Below are positions 26,001 through 34,642 of a stretch of DNA of 64,000 nucleotides, piece by piece. This DNA comes from Nocardioides caldifontis. Lineage in GTDB: Bacteria > Actinomycetota > Actinomycetes > Propionibacteriales > Nocardioidaceae. The position numbers were made by a program, and so were the translations under genes. Where the stretch lies: the NCBI RefSeq assembly GCF_008087345.1, contig NZ_ML701736.1, positions 187,177 to 251,176 on the forward strand, in the 5' to 3' direction. The notes beneath the pieces are model-generated. The model made no database searches, was not told where the DNA came from, and worked only from the letters and a program-made list of their open reading frames with translations. The first letter of the stretch is position 1. Each line of letters begins with the position of its first letter.

Positions 26001-26922
26001 GCTCGAGGAGCGGTTCGCCGAGGCGCTCACCGATGCCGCCGCCGATCGGACCAGCACCGGGCAGCGCGGCTGGACGTTCGGGACCGTCGAGGAGTCGTTC
26101 GAGCAGACCCGGGCAGGGCACCAGGTGAAGGGCTACCCGGCGCTGCTCGACGAGGGCGCCACGGTCGGGCTCCGGGTCTTCGGCAGCGCCGCGGAGCAGG
26201 AAGCGGCCCACCGCCTGGGCGTACGCCGGCTCCTGCACCTCGCCCTGCCGAGCCCGGCCGGCCGGCTCACCGAGGGGTGGGACAACCAGCGGAAGCTCCA
26301 GCTCGCCGGGTCGCCGTACCCCGGGGTGCGCGAGCTGCTCGACGACTGCGTGCTGGCGGCGGTGGAGGCGCTGATGGACCGGAACGGCGGGCCGGTCCGC
26401 GACGAGGAGGCGTTCGACCGGTTGGTCGCGGCGTGCCGCCCCGACCTGCCCCGGGCCGCCGCGGAGGTGCTCGACGGGGTCCTGCGCGTGCTGGACGCCT
26501 GGCGGCAGACCGACCGGCTCCTCACCGGCTCGGTCGACCTGCCGCTGCTGCCGGCGATGACCGACATGCGCGCCCAGGTGGCGCGGCTGGTGGGGCGCGG
26601 CTTCGTCGCCGACACCGGGGCGGACCGGCTGCGCCACCTCCCGCGCTACCTCGCCGCCGTGCGCCACCGCCACGAGCGGCTGCTCTCCGGCGGCGTGCAG
26701 GCACTGAACCGCGACCGGGCGCTGATGGACCAGGTGCTGCCTCTCCAGGAGAGCTACCTGCACCGGGTCGAGGCGCTCCCGGACGGCACCCCGGAGCCGC
26801 TGGCGCTGCGCCGGGTGCGGTGGATGCTCGAGGAGCTCCGCGTGAGCCTGTGGGCGCAGCAGCTCGGCACGCCCGAGCCGGTGTCGGACGCGCGGATCAG
26901 GAAGGCGCTCGCCGCCGCCTGA
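23029..26922 (+). CDS. hrpA: ATP-dependent RNA helicase HrpA
   Basis: A 1297-residue DEAH-box RNA helicase, the normal length for bacterial HrpA. Walker A is GETGSGKT at 74-81, the DEAH motif falls in IIDEAHERS near 171-179, SAT is in VITSATIDP, and QRSGRCGR is motif VI. The helicase-associated, OB-fold and long DUF3418 C-terminal regions follow in order. The first 30 residues are very basic. HrpA resolves stalled or collided ribosomes on mRNA in E. coli; the same role is probable here. It is monocistronic, followed after 9 bp by a convergent MazF-like gene. Confidence 0.95.
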   Translation: MSEAEQLRRAPRRNRGRRRGRDGRERSRALPPEEVARRASLVPELTYPEELPVAARREEIVEAIRRHQVVVVAGETGSGKTTQLPKMCLEAGRGISGLVGHTQPRRIAARSVSERIAEELGVEHGGVVGYQVRFTDQAGPDTLVKLMTDGILLAELQHDRRLERYDTIIIDEAHERSLNIDFLLGYLKQLLPKRPDLKLVITSATIDPQRFAEHFADGDGKPAPVIEVSGRTYPVELRYRPLIEEPYDDEEGEPVVRDQTEAIVAACQELVAEGPGDILVFLPGEREIRDTADALAGVRWGREEPEVVPLFARLSAAEQHRVFQRHTRRRIVLATNVAETSLTVPGIRYVVDTGVARISRYSARTKVQRLPIEPISQASAQQRSGRCGRVEAGIAIRLYSEEDFLSRPEFTDPEILRTNLASVILQMTALGLGDVARFPFVDPPDSRQVNAGVQLLEELGALQPGERGARPRLTTVGRRLVTLPVDPRLARMILEADRLGVLREVLVLAAALSVQDPRERPVDQQAQADQLHARFKHPRSDFLTLLNLWRHVRTEQREKSSSSFRRMCRAEHLNYLRIREWQELESQLRHTAKQLGMRVSTSSTTGGGSAEQVDEDGVHQALLSGLLSHVGLRDPEKRDYLGARGTRFSIFPGSGLFRKQPQLVMAAELVETSRLYARTNAAIEPEWAERLGAHLVKRSYSEPHWSRKRAAVMAYERVTLYGVPLVADRLVNYGKVDRETARELFIRHALVYGEWQTNHRFFRENRALLEEAEELEHRARRRDIVVDEHTLFDFYDARVGEEVVSGAHFDSWWKRARQRKPDLLTFDPAMLVNEAAGDVRQQDYPDVWQEGDLALPLSYHFEPGAAEDGLTVEVPLAALNQVPDDVVSWQVPGLREELVVALLRSLPKQLRVSFVPAPNFAKEFLATVPPGREPLLDALERHLRSRTGVVVPREAWDWSKVPAHLRPTYRVVDEDGSLVSEGKELAALKVPLEERFAEALTDAAADRTSTGQRGWTFGTVEESFEQTRAGHQVKGYPALLDEGATVGLRVFGSAAEQEAAHRLGVRRLLHLALPSPAGRLTEGWDNQRKLQLAGSPYPGVRELLDDCVLAAVEALMDRNGGPVRDEEAFDRLVAACRPDLPRAAAEVLDGVLRVLDAWRQTDRLLTGSVDLPLLPAMTDMRAQVARLVGRGFVADTGADRLRHLPRYLAAVRHRHERLLSGGVQALNRDRALMDQVLPLQESYLHRVEALPDGTPEPLALRRVRWMLEELRVSLWAQQLGTPEPVSDARIRKALAAA

Positions 26923-26931
26923 CCCGCGGGG

Positions 26932-27315
26932 TCACACCTCGGGGTGGTGCTCCCGGGCGGCCACCACGACGGCCTCGAACACCGGGCGGTCGAGCGCCGC
27001 ACCCTCCCGTCGTACCTCGTCCTCGGGCAGGAGCAGGAGACGGTCGAGCCGCACCTCGCTCGGCCGTCCCGAGGAGTCCCAGCCGCCGGAGCCGATGTCC
27101 ATCCAGTACCGGCCCCACCGCGCCTCGTCCGCGGCGTCGAGGTCGTGGTCCTGGCTGCTCAGCTGGAGGCAGCGCAGCAGGCCGCCCGGTGCGCGCGAGA
27201 GCACCAGGACCGGGCGGTCCTTGCCCTGGGTCGGGTCGTCGTCGTAGGCGACCCAGGTCCACACCACCTCGCCCGGATCGGGCAGCCCGTCGCGCTCCGG
27301 CGTCCACTCGCTCAC
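26932..27315 (-). CDS. PemK/MazF-like protein without an antitoxin gene
   Basis: A 127-residue protein with the MazF/PemK-type opening: PGEVVWTWVAYDDDPTQGKDRPVLVLSR resembles the G-x-hydrophobic-x(n)-G-x-x-R-P-V-L-V pattern of the toxin beta-barrel. The rest, with a WMDIGSGGWD segment, is unlike classical MazF, and no antitoxin reading frame flanks it. Members annotated as type II toxins but carried alone are frequent in actinobacteria and may not be toxins. The ATG is at 27315. The gene is divergent from the phosphodiesterase-fold gene. Confidence 0.68.
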   Translation of the reverse strand: MSEWTPERDGLPDPGEVVWTWVAYDDDPTQGKDRPVLVLSRAPGGLLRCLQLSSQDHDLDAADEARWGRYWMDIGSGGWDSSGRPSEVRLDRLLLLPEDEVRREGAALDRPVFEAVVVAAREHHPEV

Positions 27316-27362
27316 GGCGCGACCCTACGCGGGCGGGCCTGTGCGGGGCATACGCTTCCCGC

Positions 27363-28349
27363 GTGGGCGAGGGAGCAGGCGGCGCTGCAGGGGGAGCGAC
27401 GGGGCTGCGGGTCGGCACCTACAACCTCTACCTCGGAGCGGACCTGCTCCTGCTCCTCGGGGACCGGACCCCGGCGGAGATCGCGGCGAACCGCGAGGAG
27501 GTCCGCCGGCAGCTCGAGGCGACGGCGTTCCCCGGCCGGGTGGACGCCGTGGCGCGGCTCCTCGTCGACCAGCGGCTCGACCTCGTCGGGCTGCAGGAGG
27601 TGTGCCGGTGGGAGGTCGACGGCGCGCTGCTGTGGGACTTCGCCGAGCTCCTCACCGGGGCGCTGGCCGGCCTCGGCGAGCCGTACGACGTGGTGGTGGC
27701 CGACCCGACGTTCTCCGGCTCGGGCACCCTCGAGCTCGACGGTGCGCCCGTCCGGCTCGGCCTGACCGGCAGCAACGCGGTGCTTCGGCGGCGCGGCGCC
27801 CGGGTCGAGGTGGTGTCGACGTCGACCGGCCGGTTCCGCGAGGCGCTCCGGCTGACCGCGATGGGCGAGACCGAGCTCGCGATCGGCCGCGGATGGTGCG
27901 CCGCACGGTGCCGGGTGGCCGGGGGCGGCGAGCTGGTGTTCGCGACCACGCACACCGAGGCCCATGACGAGGGGTCGCGCGACGTGCAGCGCGACGAGCT
28001 GGTGGCGCTGCTCCCCGGCGACGGCACGCCCACGGTCCTGGTCGGCGACTTCAACGCGCCACCGGACCGTGTCGGGATGCCCGCCGGGCTCGTCGACGCC
28101 TGGGTGGCGGCAGGCCACGGCACCGAGGACCCCGCCGGGGTGACGTCGGGGCAGGCGGCGGACCTGCGCAACGAGGAGTCGTGGCTGCACCAGCGCATCG
28201 ACTACGTGTGGGTGCGCGGGCTCGCGGTGGAGGAGTGCCACCGCTTCGGGGCCGAGCCGGAGGACCGCACGGGGACCGGGCTCTGGCCCTCGGACCACGC
28301 GGGGGTGGCCGCCACCGTGGTCATGCCGACACGGCAGGCCCGGAAGTAG
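27363..28349 (+). CDS. Endonuclease/exonuclease/phosphatase-family hydrolase
   Basis: A 328-residue EEP-superfamily enzyme. Its motifs are GTYNLYLGADL (Asn ligand), GLQEV (catalytic Glu), VLVGDFNAP (Asp/Asn) and SDHAGVA (Asp/His) at the C-terminus. Enzymes of this fold hydrolyse phosphodiesters in DNA, sphingomyelin or phosphoinositides. The substrate is not predictable. There is no signal peptide, so it acts in the cytoplasm. GTG 27363 follows a TACGCT box (27351-27356) by six bases, consistent with a leaderless transcript. Confidence 0.88.
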   Translation: MGEGAGGAAGGATGLRVGTYNLYLGADLLLLLGDRTPAEIAANREEVRRQLEATAFPGRVDAVARLLVDQRLDLVGLQEVCRWEVDGALLWDFAELLTGALAGLGEPYDVVVADPTFSGSGTLELDGAPVRLGLTGSNAVLRRRGARVEVVSTSTGRFREALRLTAMGETELAIGRGWCAARCRVAGGGELVFATTHTEAHDEGSRDVQRDELVALLPGDGTPTVLVGDFNAPPDRVGMPAGLVDAWVAAGHGTEDPAGVTSGQAADLRNEESWLHQRIDYVWVRGLAVEECHRFGAEPEDRTGTGLWPSDHAGVAATVVMPTRQARK

Positions 28350-28382
28350 GGGCGCCGGACCGGGAGCGCCTCACGGCGCGTG

Positions 28383-28404
28383 GCCGCTCGTAGCGGCTTC
28401 TTGT
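28383..28404 (+). terminator. Hairpin followed by T-rich bases
   Basis: GCCGCT (28383-28388), CGT, AGCGGC (28392-28397), then TTCTTGT. This is the most classical intrinsic terminator in the window and lies 33 nt after the phosphodiesterase-fold gene. Confidence 0.7.
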
Positions 28405-28451
28405 GGGACCCGGGGCTGCCGCGGCCCGACGCGTCGACCAGTGTAGACCGC

Positions 28452-29069
28452 TCAGCCGAGCCGGCCCTCGAGCTCGAGCCGTGCCGCGGACTCGAGCTGC
28501 TCGGCCATCGTCATCAGCCGCGACGCCGAGATGTCGCTGGGGTACGACGACTCCGGCCCGTGGTCGACGCGGGCCCGACCGGCCGCGGCCACCCGGGTGA
28601 AGGCGGCCGCCCGGAACAACGCGTCCGCGAAGTCGCCGACCCGCACGCCCCGCAGGACCGTGTCGGCCAGCCTCCGGACGTCCTCGGGGCGAGGCGGGTC
28701 GGTCACCCCGGCCACCACCTCGTGCACGGGCACGTGGGTGCGCCCCAGGTCGAACTCGCGAGCCGCGGTCTCGGGGTCGGCGTACACCCAGGCGCGGAGC
28801 AGGTAGAGCCGCCACAGCGCGCCGGCGAGCGAGCCGGGCGGCGCGCTCGACCACAGCGCGGCGATCTCGTCGAGCCCCTCGCTGTCGGCGAGCCGGACGA
28901 TCCGCTCGACCACCTCGCTGTCGCCCTCGGTGCGTGGGCCGCGGACCAGGAGCGTGGCCAGCCGGTCGGCCGCCTCGCTGCGCGCCATGGGGTCGACGTC
29001 GCCCACGATCGCCTCGAAGTGGGCGGCGCCGGGCAGCGCGGGTCGGTGGTGGCGGAGGGGCTCGGCCAT
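28452..29069 (-). CDS. Conserved hypothetical protein, all-helical
   Basis: A 205-residue cytoplasmic protein I do not recognise. It is predicted to be almost entirely helical, with no transmembrane segment, no signal and no known catalytic motif. Its sequence runs MAEPLRHHRPALPG, then a region of Ala/Leu/Arg-rich helices and a C-terminal AEQLESAARLELEGRL helix. Codon use and GC content are like its neighbours and the frame is well kept, so it is a real gene. It is divergent from the solute-binding lipoprotein gene. Confidence 0.6.
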   Translation of the reverse strand: MAEPLRHHRPALPGAAHFEAIVGDVDPMARSEAADRLATLLVRGPRTEGDSEVVERIVRLADSEGLDEIAALWSSAPPGSLAGALWRLYLLRAWVYADPETAAREFDLGRTHVPVHEVVAGVTDPPRPEDVRRLADTVLRGVRVGDFADALFRAAAFTRVAAAGRARVDHGPESSYPSDISASRLMTMAEQLESAARLELEGRLG

Positions 29070-29184
29070 TCGGCAAGCCTACGGCGGTCCCGGGCGGGTG
29101 GGACCGATACGGTGGGGCCCACGTGCCGCCCGTCCACGGTGCTGCGGCACCACGACCCCGACGGCCGATGACGAGGAGGGCAAG

Positions 29185-30561
29185 GTGGCAGCGGCGCGCA
29201 GGCTGGCGGGGGTGCTCGCGCTGGTGACGATGGGTGCGGCCCTGAGCGGTTGCACCGGTGGGGACGACCCCGAGCCGGAGCCCACCACCGCCACGACCTC
29301 CGCGACGCCGTCGCCCTCCGAGACCGCGACCCCGTCGTCGCTCGACGTCGGGGTCTTCGGCGAGCGCCGGAAGGTCGCCGCCTACCAGGACATCGTCGAC
29401 TCGTTCACCGCCGAGCACCCCGAGGTCGAGGTCGAGGTGACGGTGTTCGAGGACGCCCGCGCGGCGGCCGACGGCGCGCTCGCGGCCCTCGACTTCAACG
29501 CCGACCTCGACGTCTTCCTCGCCGACGACCGCTACCTCGCCGAGCTGGTGCTCACCGGTGGGCTGGAGCCGGTCGACACGCTGCTCGAGGAGCGCGACCT
29601 GGAGTTCGGCGACGACTACCAGCGGGTCGCCCTCACCGCGTTCAGCGCCAACTCGCGGCTCCAGTGCATGCCCGCCGACGTCTCGCCGCTGGTCGTCTAC
29701 GTCAACACCGACCTGGTCGACGAGGCCTCGCCGCTCGACGAGCCGCCGCCGCTCCCGGACGAGGAGGACGCCTCGTGGACCTGGGAGGAGTTCACCCAGG
29801 TCGCGCGCAACGTCGCCTCCGTCGACGGCCCCGGTCCGGTGAAGGGCGTCTACCTCCCGCCGACCGTCGAGCTCGTCACCGCCCTGGTCCGCTCGGCCGG
29901 TGGCGACGTCGTCGACGACGTCCTCGACCCCGACAGCCTGACCCTGGCCTCCGACGATGCTCGCCGGGCCCTCACCGAGGCCGCGTCGCTGGCGCGCGAC
30001 TCCTCGATCGCGCCGCGGCTGCGCGACCTCGACGACCGCGGCGCCCCGGGCATGTTCGCCGACGGCGAGCTGGGGATGTTCGTCGGCACCCGCGCCGACC
30101 TGCCCGAGCTCCGGGAGACCTCCGGGCTGCAGTTCGACGTCCTCCCGCTGCCCAGCCTCGGCCGGTCCCGGTCGGTCTCGCTGATGACCGGCTGGTGCCT
30201 CAACGCCGACTCGGACAACGTGTCCGTCGGCGCCGACCTCATCGCGCACGCCGTCGGCCCGGAGGGGTCGGAGATCGCGGCCTCCTCGGGGGTGATCGTG
30301 CCCAGCGGGCTCGACGCCGTCCACGACGAGGCGTTCACCGAGCCGGAGCTGCAGCCGCGGAACAGCCACGTCTTCGCCACCGCGATCCGCCGCAGCGACC
30401 CGATGCCGTTCGCCGTCCGCTGGGACGACGTCGTGGTCCGTGTCGAGCGGCTGGTGCAGCGGCTGTGGAGCCGGCCACGGATCGACCTCGAGGGGTCGCT
30501 CGAGGACCGGCTGGTCAGGCTCGACGAGGGCTCCGAGGGGATCCTGGCCGAGCCGGAGTGA
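29185..30561 (+). CDS. ABC-transporter solute-binding lipoprotein (family 1), orphan
   Basis: A 458-residue extracellular solute-binding protein. The signal peptide ends in the lipobox LSGC (about 22-25), followed by a Pro/Thr/Ser tether. The mature part matches sugar-type family 1 binding proteins: YQDIVDSFTAEHPEVEVEV, the VYVNTDLVDEA segment, SWTWEEFTQVA, and a FADGELGMFVGTRADLPEL segment. No permease or ATPase gene is adjacent, so the partner transporter is elsewhere or absent. GTG 29185 has a strong ribosome-binding site (GAGGAGGG at 29172-29179). Confidence 0.85.
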   Translation: MAAARRLAGVLALVTMGAALSGCTGGDDPEPEPTTATTSATPSPSETATPSSLDVGVFGERRKVAAYQDIVDSFTAEHPEVEVEVTVFEDARAAADGALAALDFNADLDVFLADDRYLAELVLTGGLEPVDTLLEERDLEFGDDYQRVALTAFSANSRLQCMPADVSPLVVYVNTDLVDEASPLDEPPPLPDEEDASWTWEEFTQVARNVASVDGPGPVKGVYLPPTVELVTALVRSAGGDVVDDVLDPDSLTLASDDARRALTEAASLARDSSIAPRLRDLDDRGAPGMFADGELGMFVGTRADLPELRETSGLQFDVLPLPSLGRSRSVSLMTGWCLNADSDNVSVGADLIAHAVGPEGSEIAASSGVIVPSGLDAVHDEAFTEPELQPRNSHVFATAIRRSDPMPFAVRWDDVVVRVERLVQRLWSRPRIDLEGSLEDRLVRLDEGSEGILAEPE

Positions 30562-30588
30562 GCCGGAGCGAGCCCGCCCCCGGGCGGC

Positions 30589-31866
30589 TCAGCCTGCCGC
30601 GGTGTCGCCGGGGTGGTCCGCGACGGCCTCGGCCAGGATCGCCGCGGTGAGGTCGATCTGCCAGGGGCGCGCGCCGAAGGAGCGCAGGGTCTCGCGGACG
30701 GCCGTCTCGTCGGCCGGGTTCGGAGGCTGCCAGAGCACGCGGCGCACGTAGTCGGGGGTCAGCAGGTTCTCGACGGGGAGGTCGAGCTCCTCGGCGAGCT
30801 CGGTCAGCTGCCCGCGGGCCTGGGAGAGCCGCGCCGCTGCCGCGGGGTCCTTCTCGGCCCAGGTGCGTGGCGGAGGAGGACCGTCGTACCGCGCGGCGGC
30901 CTGGGGGAGAGCGGAGTCGGGCAGCTCGCGGGCGGCGCGCAGTGCGCTGACCCAGGTGCCGGCGTAGCGGTGGGCACCGCGGCCGTGGAACCCGCGCAGC
31001 GCGAGGAGCCCGGCCCGGTCCTTCGGGCTCGCCGTCGCGGCCTCGACGATCGCCGAGTCGGGGATGATCCGGCCGGGGGTGACGTCGCGCTGCGCGGCGA
31101 TCTCGTCGCGGGCCTCCCAGAGCGCGCGGACCGAGGCGAGGGCGCGGCGCCCCCGCACGCGGTGCAGCCCGGAGGTCCGGCGCCAGGGCTCCGGACGGGG
31201 CTCCGGGGCCGGGAGGTCGAGGAGGTGCTCGAACTCCTGGCGGGCCCACTCCCACTTGTCGGCCTCGACCAGCTGTGCCTGCAACGCGTCGCGGAGCGCG
31301 ACGAGCGGCTCGACGTCGAGGGCGGCGTACTCCAGCCAGGGCGTCGGCAGCGGCCGGGTCGACCAGTCGACCGCCGAGTGCTCCTTGCGGAGCCGCCGCC
31401 CGAGGATCTCCTCCACCAGGGTGGCGAGCCCGACGCGGGGGTAGCCGAGCAGCCGTCCCGCCAGCTCGGTGTCGAACAGCGTGGTCGGTCGGAGCCCGAG
31501 CTCGGCGAGGCACGGGAGGTCCTGGCTGGCGGCGTGCAGGATCCATTCGGTGCCCTCCAGCGCCTCGGCCAGGGAGCCGAGGTCGTCGAAGGCGATCGGG
31601 TCGACGAGCGCGGTGCCGGCCCCTTCGCGGCGCAGCTGCACGAGGTAGGCGCGGGCTGAGTAGCGGTACCCGGAGGCCCGCTCGGCGTCGATCGCGACCG
31701 GTCCGGTGCCGGAGGCGAGGGCGTCGACCGCCTCGGCGAGGGCCTCGGGGGTGTCGATGATCGGGGGGAGTCCGTCGCTCAGCTCCAGCAGCGGTGCAGG
31801 CGGGGCGGCCGGTTGCCCCTCCTCGGGTGCGTCGTCACCCTCCGACGGCCCGGACTCCTCCCTCAT
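30589..31866 (-). CDS. rnd: Ribonuclease D with HRDC domain
   Basis: A 425-residue DEDD-type 3'-5' exoribonuclease expected to trim tRNA and stable RNA ends. The exonuclease domain occupies about 30-215: AIDAERASGYRY (DxE, motif I), ILHAASQDLPCL with LFDTELAGRLLGY (motif II) and YAALDVEPLVAL (motif III). The HRDC domain follows at about 225-305 (RRALASVRALWEARDEIAAQ). The ATG overlaps the DUF3000 stop by 4 bp, giving a DUF3000-rnd operon. The same pairing next to hemE occurs in other actinobacteria, including M. tuberculosis. Confidence 0.93.
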   Translation of the reverse strand: MREESGPSEGDDAPEEGQPAAPPAPLLELSDGLPPIIDTPEALAEAVDALASGTGPVAIDAERASGYRYSARAYLVQLRREGAGTALVDPIAFDDLGSLAEALEGTEWILHAASQDLPCLAELGLRPTTLFDTELAGRLLGYPRVGLATLVEEILGRRLRKEHSAVDWSTRPLPTPWLEYAALDVEPLVALRDALQAQLVEADKWEWARQEFEHLLDLPAPEPRPEPWRRTSGLHRVRGRRALASVRALWEARDEIAAQRDVTPGRIIPDSAIVEAATASPKDRAGLLALRGFHGRGAHRYAGTWVSALRAARELPDSALPQAAARYDGPPPPRTWAEKDPAAAARLSQARGQLTELAEELDLPVENLLTPDYVRRVLWQPPNPADETAVRETLRSFGARPWQIDLTAAILAEAVADHPGDTAAG

Positions 31867-32462
31867 CGCTCGCCGCGCTGACCGCGGCGGCTCGGGAGCG
31901 CGGTCACGCCTTCGGGCACGGGCTCCAGCCCCACGGCCGTGCAGAGCAGCTCGCCCCACGCCTCGACGTGCGGGGCGACGTCGCCGACCGGGGTCCAGGA
32001 GGCACGGATCTCGAGCTGGGCGCTGCCGCCGTCCTCGGCCATCCCGCCGAAGCTCTCCGAGGTCACCTTCGTGACCGTGCCGGACGGGGCCACGAACTCC
32101 GCCGAGTGCGCCTCGAGCGCCTCCATCAGCCAGGTCCAGGCGACGGCGGAGAGGAACGGGTCCATCGCGAACTCGGTGGTGAGCTCGGCGCGGGCGTAGG
32201 CGACGCAGCGGAACGTGCCGCTCCACGCGTCGTTGCCGGCCGGGTCGTGGAGGAGCACGATGCGGCCGGTCCCCGTGTCCTCGCCGTCGACGGTGACGTC
32301 CGCGGACAACGCGGCCGCGTAGGGCGCGATGCGCTGCGGTGCGGGCATCTCCTCGCACAGCACCTCGGGACGGAAGCGGGCGGCCCGCATCCGCGCGACC
32401 GCCTCCCGGAACTCCTCGGGAGGGGCGGACGCGTCCACACGGGGCTGGTGGCGTGTGGCCAT
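31863..32462 (-). CDS. DUF3000-family protein
   Basis: A 199-residue protein of the actinobacterial DUF3000 family. It has no signal or membrane segment. Conserved blocks include FREAVARMRAARFRPEVLCEE near the start, a RIAPYAAALSADV segment and RCVAYARAELTTEFAMDPFL. Its function is unknown. Its steady position between hemE (divergent) and rnd (downstream, overlapping by 4 bp) suggests a housekeeping role, perhaps in RNA metabolism. ATG 32462 is chosen because the family usually starts shortly before the FREAVARM block. Confidence 0.88.
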   Translation of the reverse strand: MATRHQPRVDASAPPEEFREAVARMRAARFRPEVLCEEMPAPQRIAPYAAALSADVTVDGEDTGTGRIVLLHDPAGNDAWSGTFRCVAYARAELTTEFAMDPFLSAVAWTWLMEALEAHSAEFVAPSGTVTKVTSESFGGMAEDGGSAQLEIRASWTPVGDVAPHVEAWGELLCTAVGLEPVPEGVTALPSRRGQRGER

Positions 32463-32544
32463 GAGGTCAGCGTAGGCGTGGCGTCGCTCACGGGGGTACC
32501 GACACGCGGCGCCGGGGGGTGGGGCGCTCTGGGAGGATGACGCC

Positions 32545-33594
32545 GTGACCCGACCCCTGCCCTCCGACCAGCTCGCCGACTCCGCCTTCCTCAAGGCGGC
32601 CCGTGGTGAGCCGGTGCCGCACACCCCCGTCTGGTTCATGCGCCAGGCCGGGCGGTCGCTGCCGGAGTACCGCAAGGTCCGTGAGGGGGTCGCGATGCTC
32701 GAGTCCTGCATGCGCCCCGACCTGGTCACCGAGATCACCCTCCAGCCGGTGCGCAGGTACGGCGTCGACGCCGCCATCTTCTTCTCCGACATCGTGCTGC
32801 CGCTCAAGGCCGTCGGTGTCGACCTCGACATCAAGCCGGGGATCGGCCCGGTCGTCGCGAAGCCGGTCGAGACGCTCGCCGACGTCGAGGCGATCCCCGA
32901 CCTCACCCCCGACCACGTCCCGTTCATCACCGAGTCGGTGCGCCAGCTGGTCTCCGAGCTCGGCGGCATCCCGCTCATCGGGTTCGCCGGGGCGCCGTTC
33001 ACCGTGGCGTCGTACCTGGTGGAGGGCGGGCCGTCGAAGGAGCACGCCCGGACCAAGGCGATGATGTACGGCGCCCCCGACGTGTGGGACGCGCTGATGC
33101 GCAAGATCGCCGGCATCGCGGCGGCGTACCTCAGGGTGCAGGTGGAGGCGGGCGCCTCCGCCGTCCAGCTCTTCGACTCCTGGGCCGGTGCGACGAGCCC
33201 CCGGGACTACCGCGAGCACGTGATGCCGTACTCCGCCTCCGTGCTGACCGCCGCCGGCGAGCTCGGCGTCCCCCGGATCCACTTCGGCGTCGGCACCGGC
33301 GAGCTGCTCGGGCTGATGGGCGAGGCGGGCGCCGACGTGGTCGGCGTCGACTGGCGCGTCCCGCTCGAGGAGGGGGTGCGCCGGGCCGGCGGCCGCGCGG
33401 TCCAGGGGAACCTGGACCCCTCCCTGGTCTTCGCCCCGACCGAGGTGATGCTCGGCAGGGCCGCCGAGGTGCTCGAGGCCGGCAAGGCGGCACCGGGCCA
33501 CATCTTCAACCTCGGCCACGGCGTCCTGCCCTCGACCGACCCCGACCAGCTGGCGCGGCTGACCGACTTCGTCCACGAGCACAGCACCCGCTGA
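32545..33594 (+). CDS. hemE: Uroporphyrinogen decarboxylase
   Basis: A 349-residue UroD that converts uroporphyrinogen III to coproporphyrinogen III, the branch point into heme. The family motifs are present: [16 protein letters not shown] near residues 28-43 (substrate-binding Arg), [30 protein letters not shown] and the C-terminal FNLGHGVLP. The GTG at 32545 lies six bases after a GAGGAT box, perhaps leaderless. It is divergent from DUF3000-rnd, and hemY and hemQ follow about 1.1 kb downstream on the same strand, separated by an oppositely oriented DUF4349 gene. Confidence 0.97.
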   Translation: MTRPLPSDQLADSAFLKAARGEPVPHTPVWFMRQAGRSLPEYRKVREGVAMLESCMRPDLVTEITLQPVRRYGVDAAIFFSDIVLPLKAVGVDLDIKPGIGPVVAKPVETLADVEAIPDLTPDHVPFITESVRQLVSELGGIPLIGFAGAPFTVASYLVEGGPSKEHARTKAMMYGAPDVWDALMRKIAGIAAAYLRVQVEAGASAVQLFDSWAGATSPRDYREHVMPYSASVLTAAGELGVPRIHFGVGTGELLGLMGEAGADVVGVDWRVPLEEGVRRAGGRAVQGNLDPSLVFAPTEVMLGRAAEVLEAGKAAPGHIFNLGHGVLPSTDPDQLARLTDFVHEHSTR

Positions 33595-33606
33595 CCCGGT
33601 TTCCGC

Positions 33607-33674
33607 GGTTTCCCAGGGTGGCATGGGAAACCGGTGCTCCCCATCGACCGCAACCTGTGGGGAGCACCAGTTTC
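33607..33674. repeat. Overlapping inverted repeats (compound hairpin) after hemE
   Basis: Two inverted repeats adjoin: GGTTTCCC (33607-33614) with GGGAAACC (33625-33632), and an 11-bp perfect stem 33633-33643 with 33658-33668 around a 14-nt loop. The second stem can extend through GAAAC/GTTTC to about 33674, which would use bases of the first one, so the two are partly exclusive. It lies between the convergent hemE and DUF4349 genes and probably terminates both. It could also be a copy of a dispersed palindromic element. Confidence 0.65.
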
Positions 33675-33691
33675 GTGGGGGGAGTCCCGGG

Positions 33692-34642
33692 TCAGGCCGC
33701 GCCGTCCGCCGATCCCGCACGGACGACCCGCCGCCGCCGGGCGGTCCGCAGCCACACCAGGAGCGGTACGCCGAGCACGCCGAGCACCAGCGCGAACGGC
33801 ACCAGCGCCCCGACCACGGTGGCGAGCACGACGAGCACGTCGACGAGGGCGTTCCACCCGCCGTCCAGCCCGGCGAGGAAGCCGGCGTCCTCGAGCGGGT
33901 CCTCCTCCGGCCGGTCGGCCTCGTCCGGCGTCGCCATCGTCACGGTGATGGTGGCCAGGGAGGTCTGGTCGTCGAGGTACTCCTGCTGCGCCCGCAGCGA
34001 CGCCAGGTCGGACTCGCGCCGGGCGATCTCCGACTCGAGCCGGATCATCGCGTTGACGTCGGTGGCCCGGCCGAGGAAGCCGCGCAGCCGGTCGAGGCTG
34101 ACCTCTTGGGTGCGGATGCGGGAGGCGACGTCGATGACCTCGGTGGTCACGTCCGTGGCCTCGCGGCCGGTGTCGATCACCGTGGCCAGCTCGTCGAAGG
34201 CGCCCATCACCGTCTCGAAGTGGCGGGAAGGGACGCGCAGGGTCAGCACCGAGCGCTGCGTCGCGCCCTCCTCGTCGTTGGAGGTCTCCTCGTCGGCGAC
34301 GAAGCCGCCGTAGCGGCCGAGCAGCCGGTCGAGCCCGCTGCGCACCTCGGCGAGGTCGTCCGCCTCGAGGGTGACCGTGCCGATCGAGATCACCTGCCGG
34401 GTCTGCACCGCCGTGCGGCCGGCCGTCCCGCCGTCCTGGTCCCGCACCGGGCTGCCGCCCGAACGCTCGACGTCGCTGCCCTCCGAGGCCGCGGGAGCCT
34501 CGGCCGCGCTCCCGCCGGCGTCCGCGGCCCCGCTCCCGGGCGCCTCCGAGCAGCCGGCGAGCACCAGGGCTGCGCCGACGGCGACGCCGGCGAGGAGCCG
34601 CCGGGTCCGTCCTGTCCTGCCGATCCTCCGCACCCCAGCCAT
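33692..34642 (-). CDS. DUF4349-family lipoprotein
   Basis: A 316-residue DUF4349 protein. It has a lipoprotein signal with lipobox LAGC near residue 31, an Ala/Gly/Ser-rich linker, then the DUF4349 domain (about 80-260, from RQVISIGTVTLEADD). A helical stretch (RLESEIARRESDLASLRAQQEYLDDQ) can form a coiled coil, and a C-terminal transmembrane segment (ATVVGALVPFALVLGVLGVPLLVWL) is followed by basic residues. The anchor at both ends suggests a periplasmic-side scaffold or sensor; no function is established. ATG 34642 places the signal peptide at the N-terminus. Confidence 0.85.
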   Translation of the reverse strand: MAGVRRIGRTGRTRRLLAGVAVGAALVLAGCSEAPGSGAADAGGSAAEAPAASEGSDVERSGGSPVRDQDGGTAGRTAVQTRQVISIGTVTLEADDLAEVRSGLDRLLGRYGGFVADEETSNDEEGATQRSVLTLRVPSRHFETVMGAFDELATVIDTGREATDVTTEVIDVASRIRTQEVSLDRLRGFLGRATDVNAMIRLESEIARRESDLASLRAQQEYLDDQTSLATITVTMATPDEADRPEEDPLEDAGFLAGLDGGWNALVDVLVVLATVVGALVPFALVLGVLGVPLLVWLRTARRRRVVRAGSADGAA

